Part shown: positions 38,099 to 46,787 of the stretch, piece after piece
Position numbering within the stretch: position 1 is the stretch's first letter
Layout: each line of letters starts with the position of its first letter
Assembly (NCBI GenBank): GCA_022606425.2
Contig: JAHDVF020000982.1
Location: forward strand, 992,001 to 1,056,000
Origin: Lepidostoma basale
Lineage: Eukaryota; Arthropoda; Insecta; Trichoptera; Lepidostomatidae
DNA: 64,000 nucleotides
Direction of reading: 5' to 3'
Translations under genes and position numbers: made by a program
Notes under the pieces: generated by a model
Seen by the model: only the letters and a program-made list of their open reading frames with translations
What the model was told of the DNA's origin: nothing
The model's database searches: none

Positions 38099-38109
38099 GT
38101 ATGAATGCG

Positions 38110-38400
38110 AAAAACAAAACAAAAAACGCGTCTCGCAAAGCGGGAAGTGCTTCAAAAAAGTTTGGAAACCTGTGCTGTAGACAATATCGCAAATGTGTCA
38201 GTTGGACCCGCGCCACCCTACGTCTGCCGGGTGCCTTTTTGCTCCCACCCCCGCCGTCTCTCGAGGGGTACTCAGCCAAAAGGGGGAGAGCGTTTGCTCC
38301 CCATTGTGTAAGGTAAATGAAGAACAGTTTTACGCGGACAAACAGTCGAAAGAGCAAACTCGATGTAAAGGATGTTTGAGAAAATTATAAGGAATTGTGG
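38110..38400. other. GC-rich unassigned sequence, possible hAT end
   Basis: AAAAAAGTTTGGAAACCTG (38154-38172) is the inverse of the hAT-like end at 36746. The following 200 bp are GC-rich with overlapping short frames on both strands, none convincing. Confidence 0.35.
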
Positions 38401-38429
38401 ATGGTTTCAAATAACACATTGAATTTTTA

Positions 38430-38600
38430 GAATGATTTCATAAATTATATATTTTCTTATTTATTGTTTCTTGAACAATGCTGTAAAACTCCATATTAAA
38501 TAATTAATACGAATAAAAACGACAGTTTTCTAGAAGTTTTGTTATATTTTATGGGAATGACATGTTTCGCCCTTCTAAGGCATTATCAAATGTCATTTCT
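38430..38600 (-). repeat. HHR-derived repeat unit
   Basis: Minus: TTTGATAATGCCTTAGAAGG, GCGAAACATGTCATTCCCAT, AAAACTTCTAGAAAACTGTC, then TTGTTCAAGAAACAATAA on the plus sense. It is the same order as one unit of the 18.6-19.5 kb array and keeps the U7-A8 core variant. Confidence 0.65.
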
Positions 38601-38929
38601 CGCAGACTGATGCTTAACTTTCTCCTCTCCATTGCCCGCTGGGTCATAAAGATAAATAAAGGCAAAAATATATGGCAAAAACATAAAATCATTTAGAGTT
38701 GACTATTATGAGCTGAGCTGTTTGCTCGCTATATGAACCTCAAATACACTAACAATGAGCTTATTTCTACTTCTATTTTCACAAGTGCAAGAGAGACATG
38801 GTTTTAGTCGTGTAAGTATAATAGAATTCGAATAATGCATTATCCGATCTTGACCGTTATCCGTGCGTATACATTCGTTTAATTGTTCATTATATATAGA
38901 ATTTGGAAGGTTTTTCATGTTTTTAAATA

Positions 38930-39920
38930 ACTGTATAAAAAATATTTTCACTTTTGATCTAAACATTAATTAATAAAATCGATTGTCTTTGGAAATTTAC
39001 TTTTGGACAATTTTAATTAGAGTAGCGAATACAGATTACCGTAACGCACGGACTTTTGAAGCACTTTAAAGAAAAAGAAAAATTCAACGCTGACGTTGTC
39101 CTACTTGCAGACAACGAGCATGAACTACAAGTCCTGGTGAATTGTATGTATGAGGTATGCATGCGAAATGATCTGATGATGAATGTTAATAAGTCCAAGG
39201 TAATGATTTTTGAAAAGGAAGAAACCACGACAGTCTGCAACATTAGCGTGAATGGTGAAAATTTGGAGCAAGTAGTTGAGTTCGTGTATTTAGGTAGTAT
39301 GTTTGCAAGAGATGGGCGAGTGGAGAGGGATATTGAAAGAAGGGTTGGGGCAGGCAACAAAGTGAATGGTGCACTTAAAGTATTCATCGCAAACAAAAAC
39401 CTATCCAAAAAAGCTAGAATGGCAGTGCACAATGGTGTTCTTCTACCGACCCTTATGTATGGAAGCGAAGCATGGAACTGGCAAAAGAAGGATGAAAGTA
39501 GAATAAATGCAGCAGAAATGAGATCTTTTAGACGAATGTGTGGATACTCTGTGTATGATAGAGTGTCGAATGAAAATATAAGAAGTGAATGCGGTGCGAA
39601 TGATGGTGTCATGAACAAAATAATGAAAGGATCATTAAGATGGTTTGGACATATGGGAAGAATGAATGAAGAAAGAATGGTAAAAAAATTATATGTTAAT
39701 GATGTAAATGGAACCAGAAATAGAGGAAGACCGAGGAAACGTGGCACGATCAAATAAATCAAATATTGAATGTCGGCCATGTGAGGAGTCAGAGAAATCG
39801 ACGCGCGTGCATGACACGATGTATGAATGTTGAGGAATCGAGAGAAATATGTCAGGAAAGAAAAGTGTGGCAGTCCATTCTTTCTGCCTACCCCTTCGGA
39901 GAGAGGGCGTGATGGTTAGT
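38930..39920 (+). pseudogene. LINE A1, longest 5' extent
   Basis: Frame 39056-39757: VVLLADNEHELQVLVNCMYE (remnant of the RT box, ADN instead of ADD), LMMNVNKSKVMIFEKEETTT, NGENLEQVVEFVYLGSMFAR, DGRVERDIERRVGAG, NGALKVFIANKNLSKKARMA, YGSEAWNWQKKDESRINAAE, MRSFRRMCGYSVYDRVSNEN, NGTRNRGRPRK; then one base is missing and the rest (DQINQILNVGHV to FGERA) is shifted. Tail GTTAGTTAGTTACTTAG. Confidence 0.85.
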
Positions 39921-39934
39921 TAGTTACTTAGTTA

Positions 39935-40100
39935 ATACGAATGAAAACGGCAGATTTCTAGAAGTTTTATTATATGGGAATGACATGTTTCGCTCTTCTA
40001 AGGCATTATCAAATGTCATTTGATAATGCCTTAGAAGGGCGAAACAAGTCATTCCCATAAAATATAATAATACTTCTAGAAAACTCTCGTTTTCATTAGT
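39935..40100. repeat. HHR-derived foldback repeat
   Basis: AACGGCAGATTTCTAGAAG...AATGACATGTTTCGCTCTTC, AAGGCATTATCAAATG, then its inverse ATTTGATAATGCCTTAGAAG, GGCGAAACAAGTCATTCCC and CTTCTAGAAAACTCTCG. Two degraded units are joined head to head. Confidence 0.75.
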
Positions 40101-40189
40101 ATTATATATTTTCTGATACACTGGCTTCATTTAAAGCATGTATCAGAGAAATTGATTTTGTTCGTTAATAACAAAATATTATATAGTAA

Positions 40190-40352
40190 TGAAATAAAAC
40201 GATGTTTTTTCAACTACTTCCGCTTTTGTCTTTATTACGATAGCGACCGGTTTCGCCAGGCTCACTGGCATCAACAGACCGGTGACACTATTGCAAACTG
40301 ACTCCTTTATATTCATACAAATCAGGGGTGGTAAACATGATTCTATACATTT
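40190..40352 (-). repeat. HHR-derived repeat, copy 2
   Basis: Matches 15395-15550. Minus: CUGUUGAUG, GCCAG-UGAGC-CUGGC, GAAAC, CG, GUC, GC. Only A6 of the core is changed (U), so this copy is closer to a hammerhead than copy 1. Confidence 0.6.
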
Positions 40353-41600
40353 AAAAAAAAATAAGTGTATAAAAGTTATTGTTACTTCTGACCTAAACAT
40401 TAATTTATTAAAGCGATGCTTTAAATATTCACTTTTTGACCATTTTAATTCGAGTAGTGAATACACATTACCGTAACGCACGGACCTTTAAAGCACTTTA
40501 AAGAAAAATAAAAATTTAACCACCTGTATATCGTGACGTCATAAAGCATGTTAGATGCGATTTTCGTACGACGCTTTGCGCGACGGTCGCGTACCGCTCT
40601 CGGCACAAACGCAGCGGTTGCAGACTCGGATCGCGTGCAGAAGGATGTCGCCCTTTGAAGTTCGCAAGACTTTCGACCGTATGCAGTATGACACTCTGGC
40701 GCCCCCACGTCAGTTCTTCGAGCGCTCCATTGTTTTGCAGTAAAAACGCTCCGGGGCGCCAGCGCACTCTATCGGAGGAATAGAGAACTGAACAAAGGAA
40801 CGAATTACAACTACAGTGTAGTTAAAAATGATCTTCAGTAAATGCAATAAACTTCAATGACATATCAAACAAAGTTAAAGGGAAAATGAAAATTTAAACA
40901 ATGTTTTTGTTTGAATATTGTTTGAATACTGCAAGTCCTGGTATCTAGTATGTATGAGGTATGCAAGCGATACGATTTGATGATGAATGTGAATAAGTCC
41001 AAGGTATGATGATTTTCGAAAAAAATAGGAAGCATGACAGTCTGCAACATTAGTGTAAACGGTGGAAATCTGGAACAAGTGGATGAATTTGTTTATCTAG
41101 GAGTAATGTTTACAAAGGATAGGAGGGTGGAGAAGGATATTGAAAGAAGGGTTGGGGCAGGCAACAGAATAAATGGTGCACTTAAAGTTGTCATCGCAAA
41201 CAAAAGCCTATCCAAAAAAGCCAAGATGGCAGTGCACAATGGTGTTCTTGTGCCGACCCTTATATATGGAAGTGAAGCATTGAACTGGCACAAGAAAGAT
41301 GAAAGTAGAATAAATGCAGTAGAAATGAGATCTCTAAGACGAATGTGTGTCAAATCTGTATATGATAGAGTGACAAATGCAAGTATAAGAAGTTAATGTG
41401 GTGCGAATGAAAGTGTTATGAACAAAATAAGGAAAGGGTCATTAAGATGGTTTGGACACATGGAAAGAATGAATGAAGACAGAATGGTAAAGAAGGTATA
41501 TGTTAACGGCATGAACGGAGCTAGAAATAGAGGCGTTCCATTCTTTCTGCCTACCCCTCCGGGGAGACGGCGTGATGGTAAGTTAGTTAGTTAGTTATTT
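40353..41600 (+). pseudogene. LINE A1, interrupted and internally deleted
   Basis: 40440-40520 matches the upstream flank of the 39-kb copy (TACCGTAACGCACGGAC, AAAGCACTTTAAAGAAAAA). It is broken by 40525-40855, then resumes: frame 41034-41396 NISVNGGNLEQVDEFVYLGV, KDIERRVGAGNRINGALKVV, IYGSEALNWHKKDESRINAV. A stop at RS* precedes NKIRKGSLRWFGHMERMNED. At about 41533 RNRG is joined to VPFFLPTP, deleting some 130 bp. Tail AAGTTAGTTAGTTAGTT. Confidence 0.75.
40525..40855. other. GC-rich insert in LINE A1
   Basis: Contains CGACGCTTTGCGCGACGGTC, GTACCGCTCTCGGCAC, GGCGCCCCCACGTC, CTCCGGGGCGCCAGCGC. A/T-rich similar sequence (AAAATTTAA) flanks it. It is not repeated in the window. Overlapping short frames look like shadows. 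Confidence 0.35.
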
Positions 41601-41604
41601 AAAA

Positions 41605-42147
41605 AAATGTTGTATTTTCACAACATCTCAAAGAACTTCACTGGCTTAAAAGTCCAGAAAGAATCCAGTATAAACTCTGCTGGATAGTCTTCAAAGCGCT
41701 ACATGGAATGGCACCAAGTTATATATCTGAAGTCTGTATAACGGACAGCCTAAATACAAGGAAATTCACACTTCGCTCGGCGAACTCCTCGGCAATAGGA
41801 AGATTAGTTGAGCCAAAGCGTTGTCCCAGTACAAATTTCGGGGATCGAGCGTTCGCGGTAGCCGGTCCATCAGCTTGGAACAATCTCCCTTCACACCTCA
41901 GACGCATAAATGATCCGACAGACTTCAGATCTAACCTGAAAACCCATATTTTTCATATTTCATACCCAATTTAAAACTTGCATATTTTGTTCTACTGTAC
42001 TTTCTGACCGATCGCGAAAATCAGATGCAGCGTTCACATTTAATTTTTTAGATTTAAAACACTTCTTAATGCGCCCCTGAGGAGATTACATCACAAAAAT
42101 GGCGCTTTAGAAGTTAGCATATTATTATTATTATTATTATTATTATC
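41605..42147 (+). pseudogene. LINE K (L2/Crack-like) C-terminus and 3' end
   Basis: From 41625: HLKELHWLKSPERIQYKLCW, IVFKALHGMAPSYISEVCIT, RSANSSAIGRLVEPKRCPST, FGDRAFAVAGPSAWNNLPSH, LRRINDPTDFRSNLKTHIFH and stop at 41972-41974. This is the classical L2-type C-terminus (LHWLP..RI.YKL....K.LHG.AP.Y, GDRAF.VA.P..WN.LP). The 3' UTR ends GCGCCCCTGAGGAGATTAC, AAAAATGGCGCTTTAGAAG and an (ATT)n run (42120-42147). Confidence 0.85.
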
Positions 42148-42249
42148 GGACCGCAGACGCATTTCCTTAAAAGCGAAAGTACAATGTTTTAAAAATTTTA
42201 TTCAACTGTCAATCCACAAAACAAATGATGGCAAATGCAAAATATAATA

Positions 42250-42670
42250 ATAATAATAAACCATTTCGCCGTTTCCCCGTAGGGGTAGGTAGAGAGAATG
42301 GACCGCCACACTACTCTATCCTGGCATACCTCTCTAGATTCCTCCACATTCATACAGCGAGTCATACACGCACGTTGATTCTTCCGACTTCTAACATGAC
42401 CAACCTTTAAAATTTGATTAATTTGGTCATGCCATGTTTTCCTCGGTCTGTCTCGACTCCGTACTCCATTTACGTATACTTTCTAAACCATTATTTCTCC
42501 ATCCATGCGCTCCAAATGCCCGAAACAACGCAGCTAACCTTTCATAATTTTGTTCATAATACGTTCTTCCGCTCTACATTCCTTTCTTATATCAGCATTT
42601 GAGATTCTGTCGTATATCGTTTTACCACATATACGTCTTAGGGACCTCATCTCTACCGCATTGATTACAT
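42250..42670 (-). pseudogene. LINE A2 fragment
   Basis: Minus codons MRSLRRICGKTIYDRISNAD, IRKECRAEERIMNKIMKG, a break, RSRDRPRKTWHDQINQILKV, GHVRSRKNQRACMTRCMNVE, ESREVCQDRVVWRSILST. The 3' end is GAAATGGTTTATTATTATTA rather than the usual GTT run. Confidence 0.8.
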
Positions 42671-43238
42671 TATTGTATTACAAAAACGCATACACACCGA
42701 AGAACTCGGTTGTAAATTTTCTGAGATCGTAATTTTTCTTCAATGTCGACCGCCGTATGGAACGCACGTGTTAAAAATGACTATATGCTACGATATTCTA
42801 AAGGGGCAGATTATGGTAAAAGCGATTATATCAAAAAGAAAGATTTTCTTAGAAACGTCATACATGGTAATGAAATTATGGAAAAATAAAATAGAAATGT
42901 GGAAAATTATGATTTTGACTAAGGTGTGACGTCATTATGAAAGTCTAAAGGGGTTTTGATATTAGAAGTTGAATTTTCTTAAGAGGAAATCTGCTTGCTC
43001 CTTTGTGCGGGTCTTAGTGAGAGTTTCACGCGAGAGCTGTGCTCCTCTGCAAAGCCGAGACTTAATCTGGGGCTGATGAATTTTTAATTGATATCCAACT
43101 CTTTGTTCTGCGAGGAAACAGTATTATTTCACAAAACCGGGGATTTCTCGTGACTCGTCTCTGGAACGTGTCAGCCTTCACACTCAGGAATGGGGATGTA
43201 TTTATTAGGAGTGAGTAGTTTATAATATTAAAACTAAC
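42671..43238. other. No gene seen
   Basis: Includes TTACACACC-poor AT-rich DNA and a stretch around 43000-43080 of mixed composition; no frame or repeat assigned. Confidence 0.4.
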
Positions 43239-43239
43239 T

Positions 43240-43725
43240 AACTAACTAACCATCACGTCGTCTCCCCGAAAGGGTAGGCAGAAAGAATGGACCGTCACAC
43301 TTTTACTGATGCGGCACTCCATCCTTCTCTTTTCGCTCCGCGGGAGACGCGGTGTGATGGGTTGCGAACCTCATCGCCACCAATAGGCATCTCCCGCGCA
43401 CACTTCGATCGCCCGACACCCACAAAATAAATCTAAAACAAATAATGTAAAATACAATGATATAAAATAAAATAACAAAATAAAAATAATTTAACACAAA
43501 ATATTCTTTTTAGATGGTGCACATATTGTATATTTAATTTATGTTCCACGAATCCGCCGTTTTTTAAATTTAGCACATAATGTAATAACACATAATGTTT
43601 TTTTCGATGTTGCACATGTTGACATGGACGATCCGGACTTTTGTGTTTATTTAATTTATGTTATACGTATCCACCGTTTTTTAAATTAGCTGTAATTAGG
43701 CACTTAACCAGCAAGAACTTTGAAA
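43240..43725 (-). mobile_element. SINE-A, near full-length copy 2
   Basis: Minus strand follows 30788-31280 throughout, from TTCTTGCTGGTTAAGTGCC near 43705 to the A1-type end and GTTAGTTAGTTAGTTAG at 43240-43250. Small indels only. Confidence 0.8.
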
Positions 43726-44049
43726 TAATATTGAAGAAATTATTCAAATTGTCATTGGAATAAATGAAAATTTTATTTTTACACCTGTCAAAATTCTTTA
43801 TAAAAACGATAAAACTAATATAATTTTAACAGCAAAACAGGACAAACGTATTACGTGTCGCAATTAACTATTATAAAGTGCGGCAACAGTTTAATATTAA
43901 AGGTGATTAAATACTACAATAGGGTATTTGCATTACGGAGAGATTTGCCTATACTGCTATAGAATATTTCATTTATTAAATTAAATAGACTTAATGAACG
44001 CTAAGCCATTAACACTGTGAAATTTCATAGTAATATACGTAGGAAAGTG

Positions 44050-44340
44050 AAAATAACTTTGTTTAATCAAAAATATTAAAAAACACGACATTTTTCGAAG
44101 GATACCTCCATCTTTAGGTGTAAAATTATAATTAAAACTAAACAAAGAAAGACTAATAAAAAACGCATTTAAAATTCGATACAATAATTCCAATTTAAAA
44201 TATAACCTGGGCTATTTGTTATAAGTACTAACAATTATTTTTTTAACCGTAAAAACCAATACATAATATTAAATAATAATAATACACGATGATAATATAA
44301 AAAATTGTAATTTAGAAAAAACATGCATTTGAAAAGACAT
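44050..44340 (-). repeat. HHR-type repeat related to 13480-13784
   Basis: Minus: ACACCUAAAGAUGGAGGUAU, CCUUCGAAAAAUGUCGUG: same layout as 13534-13572 with core mutations (CUAAAGA, GAAAAA). The flank TATAACCTGGGCTATTTGTTATA matches 13660-13680. Confidence 0.6.
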
Positions 44341-44654
44341 AATTTATATAGAAATTAATAAATGATTAATTTGCAATAAATTAAACAAACTTGAAAATTT
44401 AGAAATCCTCAAGTCTGACAATAGAAATGAAGTTCGTGACACATCGAATAGTAATATACTTCAGAATGATAAAGCCCGGCTTCAAATCCATATAAAAAAA
44501 TGTAGATATCTTCTGGTATATATGCACCTAGCTATATGATTACAAGCCAAAAATACGTAAGTGCGACAAAGACCCTTTTACAAATTTGCAAGCCCATCGA
44601 AAACGTGAAATAAAACATGTGGACGTAGGCGATTTTGCGGGCAACTTACCTACT

Positions 44655-45185
44655 ACGGTGCGTATGAGTGAAATAAAATACGGCGCGTATGAGTGGAACA
44701 ATAACAACAACAAAAATCCTGTATAAGACAATTATCCTAACAGTAGTGACCTATGGGTTTGAGGCGTGGACAATGACAGCAAAATCCGCAGAGCGACGGG
44801 ATACTTTTGAGAGAAGGGTGCTGCGCAGAATTCTGGGACCTGTGAATGACGGTGAAGGCTGGAGAGTGCGGCATAATGACGAGCTGTACTATATTTACAA
44901 AGCTCCCAGTCTCTCCACTCAGGTAAGACTGAACAGACTGAGATGGGCCGGTCACGTGCAGAGGATGCCGTCATCGAGAACCCCAAAAAGATTGCTGGAG
45001 TGGCACCCAGGTGGTAGAAGACTAATTGGACGACCAAGGCTGCGATGGGAGGATGAAGTTGGGAGAGATGGGGCGAAATTGTTACGAGTGTCAGATTGGA
45101 GGGTCAAAGCGGAGGAGTTGGAGGCGAAGAATACTGGAGGCTAAGGTTCGATATGGGCTGTGGGGCCATCGAAGAAGAAGACGAG
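44655..45185 (+). pseudogene. LINE I fragment
   Basis: Frame 44689-45144: TKILYKTIILTVVTYGFEAW, TMTAKSAERRDTFERRVLRR, ILGPVNDGEGWRVRHNDELY, LNRLRWAGHVQRMPSSRTPK, GRRLIGRPRLRWEDEVGRDG, then a stop and AVGPSKKKTS. It is the tail of an endonuclease-RT of a family not otherwise present here (YG-E-W, RWAGHV-RM, GRPRLRWED). Confidence 0.85.
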
Positions 45186-45600
45186 TGGAACAAAACATAT
45201 ACGTAGGTCATTTCTGCGCATGTCAGCAGAGTCATTTGCATCGCAACGAATTAAATCGCTTTAACCGTCGCGTTGCCATGTGGTCAATTGAGTTTCCACT
45301 GCCAATTTAAAGTTGATTTTCTTAAAACCTATGGACCCTAATATTATAAAAAAATTGTAATCCTCCATTGAAGTGTTCTCAATATTTCGTAATAAAAAAA
45401 AAGCAAAAAATTACTTCCTTCATCCCAAAAAAAAATATTTTCTAAGACTGCCCTCACCTTCATTCGTGTTAAGGTAGAATTTGTTTTGCTAATATTTACA
45501 ACTTGATCAAAAGTGACAAATACTTACTCGCTGTTTTGAACGTATTATAAATTATATCTTTGGCTTTTTCAATAGGTACGTAATAATACCGACTGTGGAT
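45186..45600. other. No gene seen; flank of LINE D
   Basis: 45500-45560 (AAAAGTGACAAATACTTACT, TTTTGAACGTATTATA) resembles 49815-49875 on the other side of LINE D. Confidence 0.4.
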
Positions 45601-45731
45601 GGAAACGCAGAACGCAACTTAATAATGTTCAATAACGCAACTTAATAGAGTTCCTATTTGACATTTTTGACGTGAGGTTGTGGTTCTGTGCGCTCCGTCA
45701 TTCTCTATAGATATTTGTTAAAGTTTCTACA

Positions 45732-46769
45732 ATGGAGGGGAAAGTAGATAGTGTTTTGGTAGAACTGAGGACCCTGCGTTTAATGGTGGGGTCCCTTTCT
45801 GCCGAAGTGAAGAGTTTGCGCGAGATGATCGATGTGCCCGGCCCGCGAAGGCGTACATTTAGTGGCAGTGACATTTCTCGGGCGGTCGGTAAGACTAAAT
45901 TGTTACCCGGCCCGAGCGCAGTACCACTACTATCGGCCCGGGTACCTAGCCCGGCCCACAGTGACGTCGCTGGTACCGCGGCCGCACTACACGACAGAGC
46001 CGGAGCGGCGAGTGCAAGTGCACCGAGCGTTGCTCGAGCCGCGCGACGTAATACACGCGCTGCCGCTCGGGCAGCTGTGCCATCTGAAAAGGCGGAAGTA
46101 GTTTCTGCGGCGAGGGCTGCACAAACAAAAGCATCGTCATCATCTGGCTGTCCTGAGGTGATGAGTATACCTCCACCGTCCTCATCAACAACTACTTCTA
46201 CTTCTCCCGCCTCGCGTGCAACCTACGCGGCCACTATAGCTGGATCCTTGGTGGTGGAGAGGGAGAACGCTGCAAAGGACGCCGCCAAGGGCAAGCGTCC
46301 CCCATCTGGTGTCTCGCAGAGGAAGGGTGTGAGGAAACCTGAGGGAGACCAGTCAGTGACTGCCACGTTGGAGAAGACCTCTGCGCCGTTAGTCGCCAAC
46401 AGACCGGTGGGGAGTGATGGCGGCCCGTGGAATGTGGTGTCCAGGAGGCGACCTGCCACCGTCCGAGGTACTCGGAGAATGGACAGCCCCTCCCCCACCT
46501 CCCCTGTTCTTAAATTTTTCCACTTTTTCCCATTCCACCCCGATACCTCGGTCGGTGACATGGCGTCTTACCTTAATGGTTTACGTAAGGCATCATATAC
46601 GGTGCATAGAATCAAGCCCAAGGAGGGAAGTTCCTATGTATCGTTCAAGATTGGAATACCGAGTTCGGTTGTCTCGGAGGTCCTGGAGCCTAAGCACTGG
46701 CCACGCCGTTCTTTCATCAAGGAGTGGCGAGCGGGTGTTGCGGCTCCGCGACTTCCGAGAGCGAGCTGA
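45732..46769 (+). CDS. LINE D ORF1 protein
   Basis: 345 residues from ATG 45732. Residues about 4-36 (VLVELRTLRLMVGSLSAEVK) can form a coiled coil with leucine/valine heptads, as in trimeric ORF1 proteins. Residues 40-240 are Ala/Ser/Pro/Arg-rich and basic. Residues about 258-335 form a compact domain (FFHFFPFHPDTSVGDMASYL, YVSFKIGIPSSVVSEVLEPK, HWPRRSFIKEWR) like the C-terminal domain of CR1-type ORF1s. I see no CCHC zinc knuckles. It probably packages LINE RNA. The frame ends in TGA at 46767-46769, and the same frame continues open as ORF2. Confidence 0.8.
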   Translation: MEGKVDSVLVELRTLRLMVGSLSAEVKSLREMIDVPGPRRRTFSGSDISRAVGKTKLLPGPSAVPLLSARVPSPAHSDVAGTAAALHDRAGAASASAPSVARAARRNTRAAARAAVPSEKAEVVSAARAAQTKASSSSGCPEVMSIPPPSSSTTTSTSPASRATYAATIAGSLVVERENAAKDAAKGKRPPSGVSQRKGVRKPEGDQSVTATLEKTSAPLVANRPVGSDGGPWNVVSRRRPATVRGTRRMDSPSPTSPVLKFFHFFPFHPDTSVGDMASYLNGLRKASYTVHRIKPKEGSSYVSFKIGIPSSVVSEVLEPKHWPRRSFIKEWRAGVAAPRLPRAS

Positions 46770-46787
46770 CTTGGTTCCTCCAATTCT

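Noticed and set aside
38083..38390. Overlapping 65-77-codon frames in a GC-rich stretch
   Set aside because: Three frames are open at once, which is a composition effect; the left edge matches a hAT-like terminal sequence.
39013..39780. 255-codon minus-strand frame opposite LINE A1
   Set aside because: The plus strand carries the conserved LINE A1 protein. The antisense frame recurs opposite every A1 copy and shows no independent motif.
46223..46561. Long antisense frame over LINE D ORF1
   Set aside because: It is a shadow of the GC-rich low-complexity ORF1 coding region with no features of its own.
46767..46769. Selenocysteine UGA in LINE D
   Set aside because: No reason to expect a SECIS element or selenoprotein; an ordinary stop, readthrough or mutation is simpler.
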